From: Megasphaera sp.
GTDB taxonomy: Bacteria > Bacillota > Negativicutes > Veillonellales > Megasphaeraceae
Reading direction: 5' to 3'
Length of the DNA: 48,252 bases
Assembly: GCA_022486585.1 (NCBI GenBank)
Contig: JAKVKI010000016.1
Span: 1 to 48,252, forward strand
Shown here piece after piece: positions 1 to 8,477 of the stretch (positions are counted from its first letter, which is position 1; every line of letters starts with the position of its first letter). A program made the position numbers and the translations under genes. The notes under the pieces were generated by a model. The model searched no databases, had not been told where the DNA came from, and saw nothing but the letters and a program-made list of their open reading frames with translations.

Positions 1-1178
1 CCCGGTCCTGGGAACGGCTGCCGCCATACGAGGTATTCTGGCAGACCCAATTCAGCGCCTAATTCACGTACTTCATCTTTAAAAAGGTTGCGAAGCGGTT
101 CGATAAGGCCTTTGAAATCGACAACAGCAGGCAATCCGCCTACATTATGATGGCTCTTGATGACAGCGGCATCACCGGCACCGGATTCAATGACATCGGG
201 ATAGATTGTGCCTTGGGCCAAATAATCGACTGAACCAATTTTACGGCCTTCGTCTTCAAATACACGAATGAATTCTTCACCAATGATTTTCCGTTTCTTT
301 TCCGGATCAGTTACTCCGGCCAGTTTGCTGAGGAATCGTTCTGATGCGTCGACACGAATGAATTTTACGCCAGAATGACTGAAGGCAGCTTCTACTTCAT
401 CACCTTCGTTTTTACGCAAAAGACCGTGATCGACAAAAATACAGGTCAGCTGACTGCCAACTGCTTTTGATATCAGTGCTGCTGTTACGGAGCTGTCAAC
501 ACCACCAGACAGTGCCAATAATACCTTGCCATCGCCAACAGTCTGCTTAATAGACGTTACAGCCGTCTTTGCATAGTTGGCCATCGTCCACTGACCGCTG
601 CAGTGACAAATTTCAAAGAGGAAATTATGGAGCATTTCTTTGCCATGTTCTGTATGGAGCACTTCCGGATGATACTGCATCGCATAGAGTTTCTTTTCTG
701 TATTCTGCATCGCCGCTACAGGACAATTTTCCGTATGAGCGACGATCTCGAATCCTGCCGGAATATCCGATACGTAATCCTGATGACTCATCCAAACCGT
801 TTCCTGTGCCTGTAGTCCCTTGAACAACGGCGAAGCCGTGTTAACGGTAATCGCTGTTTTGCCAAATTCACGCATATTCGCCGAACTGACTTTGCCGCCT
901 AATGTCTGCGCCATGAACTGCATGCCATAACACAATCCAAGTACAGGGATCCCCAAATGGAATACGGCTGCTTCGATTTTCGGCGCTTTTTTTTCATACA
1001 CACTTGCCGGACCGCCAGTGAAAATAATACCTTGTGGCTTCAATTCTTCAATTTTCCCTACTGCTTTTTCATATGGGTATACTTCACAGTATACGTGGTT
1101 TTCACGGACACGACGCGCAATGAGCTGGTTGTATTGACCGCCAAAATCGACAACAATAATAAGTTCTTTGTTATCCAT
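1..1178 (-). CDS. guaA: GMP synthase (glutamine-hydrolysing), C-terminus cut by window edge
   Basis: Converts XMP to GMP with glutamine and ATP in purine synthesis. The translated 392 codons begin [18 protein letters not shown]. The N-terminal class I glutamine amidotransferase domain shows the nucleophile in GLCYGMQ and the His/Glu pair in MQYHPEV. The ATP pyrophosphatase domain follows with the P-loop [10 protein letters not shown] and a later region typical of GuaA ([32 protein letters not shown]). The frame is open to base 1, so the C-terminal dimerisation domain lies outside the window. The ATG at 1178 is chosen because GAGGAGG precedes it by about 7 nt and the protein starts where GuaA proteins normally start. 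It has its own promoter-like region, separated from the CBS gene upstream by a terminator. Confidence 0.97.
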   Translation of the reverse strand, partial: MDNKELIIVVDFGGQYNQLIARRVRENHVYCEVYPYEKAVGKIEELKPQGIIFTGGPASVYEKKAPKIEAAVFHLGIPVLGLCYGMQFMAQTLGGKVSSANMREFGKTAITVNTASPLFKGLQAQETVWMSHQDYVSDIPAGFEIVAHTENCPVAAMQNTEKKLYAMQYHPEVLHTEHGKEMLHNFLFEICHCSGQWTMANYAKTAVTSIKQTVGDGKVLLALSGGVDSSVTAALISKAVGSQLTCIFVDHGLLRKNEGDEVEAAFSHSGVKFIRVDASERFLSKLAGVTDPEKKRKIIGEEFIRVFEDEGRKIGSVDYLAQGTIYPDVIESGAGDAAVIKSHHNVGGLPAVVDFKGLIEPLRNLFKDEVRELGAELGLPEYLVWRQPFPGP

Positions 1179-1194
1179 TTTTGCCTCCTCGTAA

Positions 1195-1243
1195 CGATTG
1201 ATTTTTTTAATAATATCTTATTATATCATGAACTGTCCTGTAT
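1195..1243 (-). promoter_or_regulatory. Probable guaA promoter
   Basis: On the minus strand a TATAAT box lies at 1220-1225, about 42 nt upstream of the guaA ATG. The -35 region (about 1243-1248) is poor and overlaps the T-tract of the preceding terminator. The leader is too short for a purine riboswitch. Confidence 0.5.
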
Positions 1244-1279
1244 AAAAAGAGATGGAGCAAAGTTTCCTTTACTCCATCT
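1240..1279 (-). terminator. Rho-independent terminator after the CBS gene
   Basis: Bases 1250-1279 form a near-perfect hairpin (AGATGGAG and CTCCATCT outer arms, AAAG/CTTT inner arms, short TTTC loop). On the minus strand it is followed by CTTTTTATA. It lies just after the stop codon of the CBS-domain gene. Confidence 0.85.
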
Positions 1280-1298
1280 GCATCATATACCTATGTTG

Positions 1299-1781
1299 TT
1301 ATTTCGCGTCGTCACCTGTACCATATTCCTTGTATAATTCATCAAGGATATTGTAACGCGTGACAATACCGACGACACGGCGCCCATTGACAATAGGGAT
1401 GACCTTCAAATGTTCAGCTACCATAACGCCGGCGATTTGTTCTACATCAGCGTCCGGAGCAGCAATGATAACATCCTTCGTCATCATATCCTTTGCCGTG
1501 CAAGCCATCAATTTTTTGAACCCCTTGTCGTATTCACTGATACCATTATAATAAATACTGGCACCGAGGAGATTGACGTAGTGCGGTACATGCGGTTTGA
1601 TTTTCTTGTACAATAAATCAGCGTCCGTAATGATACCGACTAGTTTTTCTTCGTTATCAACGATAGGGATCGCTGTTACCTTGTTTTTTACAAACATGTG
1701 TACCAGATCAAAGACGGATGTTTCCGGGCTGGCCGTAACAAATACCTTTTCCATAATATCAGATGCCGTAGGCAATTCCAT
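1299..1781 (-). CDS. Tandem CBS-domain protein
   Basis: A 160-residue protein made almost only of two CBS domains (about residues 8-60 and 92-150), with the usual repeats of the form IMEKVFVTASPETSV ... IPIVDNEEKLVGIITDADLL and MMTKDVIIAAPDADV ... IPIVNGRRVVGIVTRYNIL. Paired CBS domains bind adenosyl ligands such as AMP, ATP or SAM and act as energy or nucleotide sensors. No effector domain is attached, so it is a stand-alone CBS pair whose target cannot be read from sequence. The ATG at 1781 has AAAGGAG 8 nt upstream. It lies between guaA and rlmH; its neighbour relation to guaA may be incidental because a terminator separates them. Confidence 0.9.
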   Translation of the reverse strand: MELPTASDIMEKVFVTASPETSVFDLVHMFVKNKVTAIPIVDNEEKLVGIITDADLLYKKIKPHVPHYVNLLGASIYYNGISEYDKGFKKLMACTAKDMMTKDVIIAAPDADVEQIAGVMVAEHLKVIPIVNGRRVVGIVTRYNILDELYKEYGTGDDAK

Positions 1782-1913
1782 AGTATCAACTCCTTTTCAG
1801 CTAATTCCAGCAGCCTGCGATGCTGCCTATTTACCATTACTATACTTATTAAACACGGGCAGGGGAAATTCCTGCTTATGAAAGAAAATACTTTTAGAAA
1901 TTCCTTCGAGACC

Positions 1914-2393
1914 TTACCAATGATACGGTTCGTGCCGCTGTATTTTGATAGCCCTGTAGATTTGTTCCAATAATAGCAACCGTATCATCTGATGCGTCAG
2001 TGTAATGCGGCCAAAGGACATACGTACGTCAGCCCGTCTGCGAACTTCTTCTGACAATCCAAAGGGACCGCCAATAATGAAGGTGAATTCACTGTTGCCA
2101 TACAATGCTAAATCAGAGAATTTTGCTGCCAGTTCTTCTGACGAAACAAGCTGCCCCTGCACGTCTAAAACAAATACATACGAACCGTCTTTTACATGGC
2201 GCAGCATCTTCTCCCCTTCCTTCTGCAGAACCTGGTCTTTCTGGGCTGCTGACGGATTATCGGGCATTTTTTCTTCCGGCAATGCGGTGATCTCCACCTG
2301 TCCATACGGGCGCAATCGTTTTAAAAATTCATCCATGCCGGCTGTCAGATATTTTTCTTTGATTTTACCAATGGAAATGATATGGTATTTCAT
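1914..2393 (-). CDS. rlmH: 23S rRNA (pseudouridine-1915 N3) methyltransferase
   Basis: RlmH is a small SPOUT-fold enzyme that uses SAM to methylate pseudouridine 1915 in helix 69 of 23S rRNA. The length (159 residues) is exactly the family norm. Family signatures are the start MKYHIISIGKIKEKYL, the SAM-binding knot motif FIIGGPFGLSEEV, and the C-terminal IYRAIKIQRHEPYHW. The start ATG overlaps the htrA stop (ATGA), so translation is probably coupled. The order walJ-htrA-rlmH is the common Firmicute arrangement, although here the walRK genes are not adjacent. Confidence 0.97.
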   Translation of the reverse strand: MKYHIISIGKIKEKYLTAGMDEFLKRLRPYGQVEITALPEEKMPDNPSAAQKDQVLQKEGEKMLRHVKDGSYVFVLDVQGQLVSSEELAAKFSDLALYGNSEFTFIIGGPFGLSEEVRRRADVRMSFGRITLTHQMIRLLLLEQIYRAIKIQRHEPYHW

Positions 2394-3505
2394 TGATTAT
2401 CATCAGCATCGCTTTGCGGTGCTTCCTGGAGCGTTACTTTAGCTGTCGTTTCCGAGCCGCCACGGGTATACGTCACGGTCACCGTATCGTCTACTTTATA
2501 TGTATCAAGAGAGCTCTGCAAGGTAGAGAAGTCCTTCACGTCTGTATCTCCCACTTTTGTTATAATATCGCCATGCTGGAGACCAGCCTTGTCGAGAGGA
2601 CCGCCGGCAACGACCTTATAGATATAAATCCCCTGTACGTTAAGCTGCATACCGAAACGGGCTGCCATCTGCTTATCCAAGCCGTATAAGCCAAGATACG
2701 GACGGACTACCTTGCCGTTCTTAATGAGCGATTCCAGTATCGGCCGGGCAGCATTGATGGGGATTGCAAAGCCCAGACCTTCGACTCCTTCTTTAGAAAT
2801 CTTGGCACTATTGATACCGACGACTTTACCGTCCGCATCTACAAGGGCACCACCAGAATTGCCGGGATTAATGGCCGCATCCGTCTGGATAAGCTTCATG
2901 CTCTGTCCTTCAGCTCCAATCGTACGATTCAATGAGCTAATAACACCGGCTGTTACAGTGCCCTGGAATTCCAACCCCAGCGGATTGCCGATGGCAATGG
3001 CTGGTTCGCCGACTTGTAACGAATCACTGTCTCCAAATTCGGCGACAGGAAGATTATCCATATTGATTTTTACGACAGCCAGGTCGGTCTTTTCATCACG
3101 GCCTACGACAGTCCCTTCTGTGCTCTGGCCATCAGCCAGGGAGACGATGACGGTTTTGCTCGTACCGACAACATGATTATTCGTAGCAATATAGCCGGAC
3201 TTATCAAAAATAATACCAGAGCCGACGCCTTCACCGACGAGGACTTTCCGATTGAAAATATCGCGATTATAGACCTTCGTCGTAATGCCGACGACAGCTG
3301 GACTGACTTTTTTAGCAGCCTGGACGACGGCCGTATTGCGGGCATCAGAAATAGACTGGGATTTAGACGGTTCCTGTAGCTGATTTGTCGTACCATTATA
3401 CGTTCCGCGGGAACCAAAATGATCGTGTATCGTATATCCGCCATAAATGCCGGCACCGATGAGCAGCACGGCGACGACGGCCGTAAGTATCCGTTTATGT
3501 TGCAT
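2390..3505 (-). CDS. htrA: HtrA/DegP-type membrane-anchored serine protease
   Basis: Envelope quality-control protease of 371 residues. Residues 6-26 are a single hydrophobic anchor, placing the protease outside the cytoplasmic membrane. A trypsin-like domain (about 65-260) carries the catalytic triad: His111 in NNHVVG, Asp141 in KTDLAVV and Ser217 in NPGNSGGA. One PDZ domain follows (about 270-360, with PYLGLYGLD and LDKAGLQHGDII). The ATG at 3505 overlaps the walJ stop as TAATG and has GGAGG 9 nt upstream. The short linker after the anchor (NGTTNQLQEPSKSQ) is typical of Firmicute HtrA. It is the middle gene of deoC-walJ-htrA-rlmH. Confidence 0.96.
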   Translation of the reverse strand: MQHKRILTAVVAVLLIGAGIYGGYTIHDHFGSRGTYNGTTNQLQEPSKSQSISDARNTAVVQAAKKVSPAVVGITTKVYNRDIFNRKVLVGEGVGSGIIFDKSGYIATNNHVVGTSKTVIVSLADGQSTEGTVVGRDEKTDLAVVKINMDNLPVAEFGDSDSLQVGEPAIAIGNPLGLEFQGTVTAGVISSLNRTIGAEGQSMKLIQTDAAINPGNSGGALVDADGKVVGINSAKISKEGVEGLGFAIPINAARPILESLIKNGKVVRPYLGLYGLDKQMAARFGMQLNVQGIYIYKVVAGGPLDKAGLQHGDIITKVGDTDVKDFSTLQSSLDTYKVDDTVTVTYTRGGSETTAKVTLQEAPQSDADDNQ

Positions 3506-4434
3506 TATGTATTTCCTCCATCTTGAAATCTAACCTGGCCATGCTGGCAGGCCAGGCGCAGTACGATATCCTGCCCGACGACCTTGCCGGATCGGCTCAG
3601 TACAGAACGTACTGTATGAAGCGACAGTGCCGGTGTATTATTTTTTTCACTGCGATGGGCCAACAGGACACGCATCATCCCTTTGGACGGTATCGCAGCC
3701 AGCAATTTCGCTGCAGCCGTATTAGATAAATGACCACGAGCCCCTAAGATCCGTTGTTGCAACCGATACGGATAGGGACCATTTTTCAACATTTCTTCAT
3801 CATGATTCGCTTCTAACACTAAGATATCCGCATATGACGCAGCCTGCATAACTTCCGGACTGACAAATCCCAAATCTGTTGCCAGCGTCATTTTACAATT
3901 ACCATGATACAGCGTATAGCCTACAGGCCGGGCTGCATCATGAGAAATAGAAAAGGGTTCGACTTGCAAGTCTTTCAATACCAGGCGGCGGGGCAACCGC
4001 ACGAAACGTTCCGTGAAATCTTCCACCTTGCGGCCTATGGCCTGCCACGTTTCCAACGTCGTGTAGACCGGCATATGCGTCCGTTTCAACAGTGTTGCCA
4101 AGCCATTGACATGATCCGTATGCTCGTGCGTAATGAAAACCGCATCCAACTCATTTAAGGTGCAGCCATAGCGTTTCAGTCCGTTCTCAATACGACGACA
4201 GCTGATACCGGCATCAATGAGGACCCGCGTGTTACCGCATTGGAAAAAAGCTGCGTTTCCTTTACTGCCGCTGGCCAGCATACTGACCAAACAGTCCCCT
4301 TGTCTGGCTTCATCCCCCAGATTGGGGATATCCAACATCGTTGCTGCTGCAGGCACAGTTGCACAACCGGCAGACTGCCTGGCTTGTCCTACTGACAACG
4401 CCAATGCTTGGAGCTGTTGTTCACTATCAGTCAT
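3505..4434 (-). CDS. walJ: WalJ/YycJ-type metallo-beta-lactamase-fold exonuclease
   Basis: MBL-fold hydrolase; family members (YycJ/WalJ) are 5'-3' DNA exonucleases tied to cell-wall signalling and DNA repair. The metal site ITHEHTDHVNG is near residues 97-107, with a further HRSEKNN region near the end. The core begins at VSMLASGSKGNA, where most homologues begin, so this protein carries an extra N-terminal stretch of about 47 residues without a recognised domain. That start is kept because AGGGAG lies 8 nt before ATG 4434 and the start overlaps the deoC stop by 8 bp. An internal start cannot be excluded. Confidence 0.9.
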   Translation of the reverse strand: MTDSEQQLQALALSVGQARQSAGCATVPAAATMLDIPNLGDEARQGDCLVSMLASGSKGNAAFFQCGNTRVLIDAGISCRRIENGLKRYGCTLNELDAVFITHEHTDHVNGLATLLKRTHMPVYTTLETWQAIGRKVEDFTERFVRLPRRLVLKDLQVEPFSISHDAARPVGYTLYHGNCKMTLATDLGFVSPEVMQAASYADILVLEANHDEEMLKNGPYPYRLQQRILGARGHLSNTAAAKLLAAIPSKGMMRVLLAHRSEKNNTPALSLHTVRSVLSRSGKVVGQDIVLRLACQHGQVRFQDGGNT

Positions 4435-5080
4435 GGCGTGCTCCCTGGATAATACTCACACCTGAGCTCGTACCAAGACGATCTGCTCCGGCAGCAAGCA
4501 TAGCCGCAGCCGTCGCATAATCACGAATACCACCAGACGCTTTGATACGGGCGTTGCCGCCAACGGTCCGCTTCATGAGCTGTACATCAGCTATGACAGC
4601 ACCACCATGGCCAAAACCGGTAGACGTCTTAACAAACGCCGCCCCAGCAGCTACAGCTGCCTGACACGCCCTTACCTTTTCATTCTCCGTGAGCAGGCCC
4701 GTTTCTAAGATGACCTTTACTGCATGGCCAGCCGCTGCGGTGACGACCTGACGGATATCGTCAGTGACATAGTCCCAGTCGCCAGCTTTGGCCCGGCCAA
4801 TGGACATGACCATATCGATTTCATCAGCTCCGCTGGCAACAGCTTCCGCCGTTTCCGCTGCCTTGCTCTTCGTTGCCATCGCTCCTAATGGAAAGCCGAC
4901 AACGCAAGAAATATGTACGGTACTGCCGGCCAGCAGGTGATGGGCCAGCTGTACGTACGATGAATTGACACATACCGCACCGAAATGGTATTCCCGTGCT
5001 TCACGACATAGTTGTTCTATATCGGCAGGTGTCGCTTCAGGCTTTAAATTTGTATGTTCAATGCAGGATGAAATATCCAT
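4427..5080 (-). CDS. deoC: Deoxyribose-phosphate aldolase
   Basis: Cleaves 2-deoxyribose-5-phosphate to glyceraldehyde-3-phosphate and acetaldehyde in deoxynucleoside catabolism. The 217-residue length fits the short DeoC class. Schiff-base Lys151 is in FVKTSTGFG; Asp89 in DEIDMV and the second lysine in IKASGGIRD complete the active site. Start ATG 5080 follows GGAGGAATCAGT. It is the first gene of the operon leading to walJ, htrA and rlmH, an association that may be only transcriptional. No deoR-type regulator is adjacent. Confidence 0.97.
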   Translation of the reverse strand: MDISSCIEHTNLKPEATPADIEQLCREAREYHFGAVCVNSSYVQLAHHLLAGSTVHISCVVGFPLGAMATKSKAAETAEAVASGADEIDMVMSIGRAKAGDWDYVTDDIRQVVTAAAGHAVKVILETGLLTENEKVRACQAAVAAGAAFVKTSTGFGHGGAVIADVQLMKRTVGGNARIKASGGIRDYATAAAMLAAGADRLGTSSGVSIIQGARHD

Positions 5081-5108
5081 ACTGATTCCTCCATTCTACT
5101 CGTTCTCT

Positions 5109-5144
5109 TCGTGCTATTATAGCATACTTCCCCTGTAGTATCCA
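5109..5144 (-). promoter_or_regulatory. Promoter of the deoC-walJ-htrA-rlmH operon
   Basis: Minus-strand extended -10 TGCTATAAT (box 5116-5121) with TGGATA at 5139-5144 and a 17-nt spacer. The predicted start is about 30 nt before the deoC ATG. The rest of 5145-5328 shows no further feature. Confidence 0.65.
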
Positions 5145-5328
5145 CGAATACCTGCACTCAACTAGTCCTGCCCATACGGCAGAGCTGTTTCTCTTTCCTA
5201 TTGAAATATATCTATCATTTATTCTTATGATTTAGATTTATGTATTAGTTTTACTTCTCATTGTATATGCATTAACGTAATAATCCCCCTTAAACATCCC
5301 TATTGTGTCTCTGAAATAGCATATACTA

Positions 5329-5358
5329 TTGACAATGCCCATATAGATAGGATAAAAT
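5329..5358 (+). promoter_or_regulatory. pfkA promoter
   Basis: Perfect -35 TTGACA at 5329-5334, 18-nt spacer, -10 TAAAAT at 5353-5358. The leader to pfkA is about 60 nt. Confidence 0.75.
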
Positions 5359-5426
5359 TGTCTCGTATTATCAAAATGATTAATTTAATTTATCAGTATT
5401 TTATTTCAAATCCGGGGGAATGCATG

Positions 5427-6392
5427 ATGATCCAAAAAATAGGTGTTCTAACAAGCGGCGGCGATGCGCCAGGAATGAACGCGGCTATCCGCGGAGTCAC
5501 ACGGTATGGTACATATAAAGGACTGGCAGTCGAAGGGATTTGTCGCGGCTATGACGGACTGATTGATAAAGACAGCACGCCTTTGAACCGCCGCTCTGTT
5601 GGCGCTATTATACATCGCGGCGGTACCGTTCTAAAAACAGCCCGCTGCGAAGAATTCAAAACCAAAGAAGGCCGCCTCAAAGCACTTGAATTTCTCCGCA
5701 GTAAAAATGTCGACGCCCTCGTCGTCATCGGTGGTGATGGCTCCATGAAAGGAGCTCAGGCTTTATCTGCCTTGGGCATGCCTACTGTCGTCATTCCCGG
5801 CACGATCGATAACGATATGCCCGGCACAGAATATACATTAGGCTTTGATACAGCCGTCAACACGGTTCTCGTCGCCGTCAACAAAATACGTGACTCGGCC
5901 TTTTCACATGACCGTGTCGCCTTCGTCGAAGTCATGGGCCGCCACGCCGGTTTCATTGCTTTAGAAGTCGGGATTTCCTGTGGCGCTGAAATGGTCCTCG
6001 TGCCGGAAAAAGAAGTCTCCATGCAAACCGTTACGGATAAGCTGGTAGAATCACATAAACAGTGGAAACGAAACAGTATCGTCATCGTTGCCGAAGGGGC
6101 CATGCGTGGTTCTGATATCTGCAATTACGTCAAAGAACACCAGCCGGACCTCAATCCGAACCTGACCGTCATCGGCTATTTACAGCGCGGCGGTGCACCG
6201 ACAGCGTACGATGCTAAAATGGCCGGATTATTCTCCCAAAAAGCAGTCGAAACATTGCTGGCCGGTCGTGGCGACGGAGTCGTCGGTCTCATTGACAACA
6301 AAATCACTGTCACCCCTTACAATGAAGTAGATTCCTGTCGTTTCTCTATTGATGAAAATGAATATGATCTAGTACAAGCCTTAGGAAAATAA
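5427..6392 (+). CDS. pfkA: ATP-dependent 6-phosphofructokinase
   Basis: Commits fructose-6-phosphate to glycolysis. The protein is 321 residues from ATG 5427, the usual bacterial length. It begins MIQKIGVLTSGGDAPGMNA (ATP site), carries VIGGDGSMKGA and PGTIDNDMPGTE (catalytic Asp), and GRHAGFIAL and GYLQRGGAPTAYD further on. Gly in GGDGS and Gly in PGTIDND mark the ATP-using type rather than the pyrophosphate type. GGGGGA at 5414-5419 fits ATG 5427 best; ATG 5424 is equally in frame and adds one Met. The upstream in-frame extension to 5358 overlaps the -10 box, so it is not coding. Monocistronic, with strong promoter and terminator. Confidence 0.97.
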   Translation: MIQKIGVLTSGGDAPGMNAAIRGVTRYGTYKGLAVEGICRGYDGLIDKDSTPLNRRSVGAIIHRGGTVLKTARCEEFKTKEGRLKALEFLRSKNVDALVVIGGDGSMKGAQALSALGMPTVVIPGTIDNDMPGTEYTLGFDTAVNTVLVAVNKIRDSAFSHDRVAFVEVMGRHAGFIALEVGISCGAEMVLVPEKEVSMQTVTDKLVESHKQWKRNSIVIVAEGAMRGSDICNYVKEHQPDLNPNLTVIGYLQRGGAPTAYDAKMAGLFSQKAVETLLAGRGDGVVGLIDNKITVTPYNEVDSCRFSIDENEYDLVQALGK

Positions 6393-6399
6393 TCCTATA

Positions 6400-6450
6400 A
6401 AAAAACAATGCCGCCCTGTGCTCTTCACACAGGGCGGCGCTGCTTTTTAT
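6400..6450. terminator. Bidirectional terminator between pfkA and the DUF2971 gene
   Basis: An 11-bp perfect GC-rich stem (GCCGCCCTGTG at 6410-6420, CACAGGGCGGC at 6428-6438). A T-run follows on the plus strand (CTTTTTAT), and on the minus strand TTGTTTTTTTATAGG follows. The stop codon of the minus-strand gene lies within the T-tract. Confidence 0.9.
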
Positions 6451-7433
6451 AGGCATTCGTGCCGTATAGGAATGGTCGACTGCCGGATATACTTCCCTTC
6501 GACAAAATTGTCTCCAAGCAAATTCATCAAATCAATCTTCACGGCTGTATAAATTGCCGGCGAAAATTGGGTCGGCCCAATAACGACATGATCCAGGATC
6601 TGTGCCAGCCCTTCTTGCAGATGCATGAAGCAGATCTTCTGCGGGATTCCTTCTATACAGCGGATATCCGATGAGATAGTCTGCCCCTTGTACGGAACCG
6701 CTTCAAACGGAGAATTGTCAATATGAATGATACGCCATTCCTGTTCTTCTTTGAATCCGCTATGTTTGATTGACAATGCCGCAGAAATGATGGCAAATTT
6801 CAATCGATTCCATAATTTACCAGGCTTGATATGAAGCAGCAACGCCCTATTCTCCTCTATACTGTCAACAACACAGTCAATATTTTGATTGAACGCTTCC
6901 TGATTGGTGAAATACACGACCGGACTGATAGAAACATCCAGATCTTTTTGGAAAATATTCTGCAGTATTTTGCGCTTGTCGATGATGAAGGCACCGCAAT
7001 CACTGCGACCATAGCCGCGCCACATGGATAAACGGCCATCAGTATCATCCACCTTGTTATGGACAGTCATGCTCAGGATATAGGCTGTATACACACAGGT
7101 ACTTTCCATATTGTCCAGCAAATCCCGCAACACTTGCTCCCAATCAAAGGCTGTCGTAATAGAAGCCAAAACAGAGATAGCCCGTTCAAAGTGTTCGTTT
7201 ACAGTGTTGCCTGTGAAAAAATAGTTTTTTAGAACTTGTACGCCTTGCCGAACTTCAGAAAAGTCATTCATACACGATACATTCCGCAGCCACAAGGTCT
7301 CTTCGGTCAGAATATGATGAATGTTTTCCAAACTGGTGTAATATGCAAAATTCAAATCATCATCTTGCACCATATCCTTTATTTTTTGACAATAATACGG
7401 CTGAAAAATTTCATCTAATTTTTCAAAAATCAT
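6447..7433 (-). CDS. DUF2971-domain protein
   Basis: A 328-residue protein whose N-terminal third matches the DUF2971 pattern: AYYTSLENIHHILTEETLWL followed by NVSCMNDFSEVRQG, then a WRGYG motif and a later EEQEWRII stretch. DUF2971 proteins have no settled biochemical role; some occur in defence or accessory loci. No signal peptide or membrane segment is seen. The start ATG overlaps the activase stop as ATGA, so translation is likely coupled to the reductase operon, an unexpected partner for this family. The bidirectional terminator at 6400-6450 ends the operon. Function here is unknown. Confidence 0.85.
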   Translation of the reverse strand: MIFEKLDEIFQPYYCQKIKDMVQDDDLNFAYYTSLENIHHILTEETLWLRNVSCMNDFSEVRQGVQVLKNYFFTGNTVNEHFERAISVLASITTAFDWEQVLRDLLDNMESTCVYTAYILSMTVHNKVDDTDGRLSMWRGYGRSDCGAFIIDKRKILQNIFQKDLDVSISPVVYFTNQEAFNQNIDCVVDSIEENRALLLHIKPGKLWNRLKFAIISAALSIKHSGFKEEQEWRIIHIDNSPFEAVPYKGQTISSDIRCIEGIPQKICFMHLQEGLAQILDHVVIGPTQFSPAIYTAVKIDLMNLLGDNFVEGKYIRQSTIPIRHECL

Positions 7434-8197
7434 ACTCCTATCACCAGCTTCTGCGCTAAAAGAGCAGCTCCGTACGCACCGGCATACCGCCCCTGCGGTG
7501 CGGCTTGAACCGGTTTTCCCAGCGCCTGGCTCAAGGCCTTAGCGAAATACGGCAAATGACTCAACCCGCCGCTGAGGAGGATCGGCCCATCTAAGGGTAC
7601 CTGCTGGGCTAATTGAGCGACCTTGACGGACACACTATTGACGATACCAGCGGCAATATCCTGCCGCTTCTTCCCTTGCCCGATATAGCCAATGATTTCT
7701 GATTCGGCAAATACAGTGCAAAGCGAACTGATAGGCACGATCTGCCCTTCTGCTGCTAATGCAAAGAGACCGTCAATGGATACGTCTAAACGGTTGGCCA
7801 TGACTTCGATGAATTTCCCCGTACCGGCAGAACATTTATCATTCATAATGAAATCATCGACAGCACCATCACTAATATGGATGGCCTTTGTATCCTGCCC
7901 GCCTACATCGATAATGGAACAGTCAGGACAAGCCTCAGCACAACCAGCAGCATGACAGGTTATTTCCGTTACTTTTTTATTGGCATACTGTACGGCTTGC
8001 CGGCCATAGCCTGTAGATACGACGACGCTGTCAGCTAACGCGATACCCTGTTCTTGCAGACGCTGTTGAATAATGTCCGCTGTATCACGGCTGCTCCACC
8101 CGGTAGGTAAGGTAAAGCGCAGCGACCGCGGCCCTAAGGCGACGGCTTTGGCCGCTGTCGAGCCGATATCGATACCAATATACCATTGTTTACTCAT
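7430..8197 (-). CDS. Acyl-CoA dehydratase/double-cubane reductase activase (ASKHA ATPase, [4Fe-4S])
   Basis: ATP-driven one-electron donor of the HgdC/FldI/BcrAD-BadFG family. It reduces a partner iron-sulfur protein using ATP hydrolysis. The 255-residue protein opens with the phosphate-binding MSKQWYIGIDIGSTAAKAV. It carries DVGGQDTKAI, and the two cysteines (Cys122 in NDKCSAGTGKFIE and Cys160 in SLCTVFAESE) that would bridge one [4Fe-4S] cluster across the homodimer. The C-terminal ILLSGGLSHLPY completes the ATPase fold. ATG 8197 is chosen over an in-frame codon 93 bp upstream because GAGGAGG precedes it and homologues start here. It follows the DUF3343 gene by 13 nt. Confidence 0.93.
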   Translation of the reverse strand: MSKQWYIGIDIGSTAAKAVALGPRSLRFTLPTGWSSRDTADIIQQRLQEQGIALADSVVVSTGYGRQAVQYANKKVTEITCHAAGCAEACPDCSIIDVGGQDTKAIHISDGAVDDFIMNDKCSAGTGKFIEVMANRLDVSIDGLFALAAEGQIVPISSLCTVFAESEIIGYIGQGKKRQDIAAGIVNSVSVKVAQLAQQVPLDGPILLSGGLSHLPYFAKALSQALGKPVQAAPQGRYAGAYGAALLAQKLVIGV

Positions 8198-8210
8198 GTC
8201 ATCCTCCTCG

Positions 8211-8477
8211 TTAGCAGTACATATCACGGTGCGGGTCGATTTGTCGCGGCAAGGCGACGATTTTCTCATAGGCCGCCCCAGTTTCGGCAATGCACTGCTT
8301 CACAGCATCTATATCCGCTGCTGTCACCAGTAACGATACACCACAGCATAATGATGCCTGGCGCGGTGTCGGTGAAATACGGGCTGTAAGGTGCCGTTGC
8401 CGCGTAGCTTGAAACAACGCCATGGCATCGGTATGATTCTTGAACAAAATATAATAATCAATTACCCTATCCATCAT
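8211..8477 (-). CDS. DUF3343 protein (putative Se/S-carrier-like)
   Basis: An 88-residue protein matching DUF3343: an N-terminal YYILFKNHTDAMAL stretch, a central Arg/Pro-rich segment, and a SLCCGVSLLV motif with a vicinal cysteine pair at about residues 44-45. DUF3343 members are small cytosolic proteins often found next to activases and sulfur or selenium enzymes; the carrier role is a suggestion from annotation and not shown. Its start overlaps the stop of the reductase gene (TAATG). Codon 1 or the next ATG, one codon downstream, may be used. Confidence 0.85.
   Translation of the reverse strand: MMDRVIDYYILFKNHTDAMALFQATRQRHLTARISPTPRQASLCCGVSLLVTAADIDAVKQCIAETGAAYEKIVALPRQIDPHRDMYC

Noticed and set aside
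1179-1298. Purine riboswitch before guaA
   Set aside because: The 5' leader is about 40 nt and lacks the purine aptamer stems; the hairpin there is a terminator for the CBS gene.
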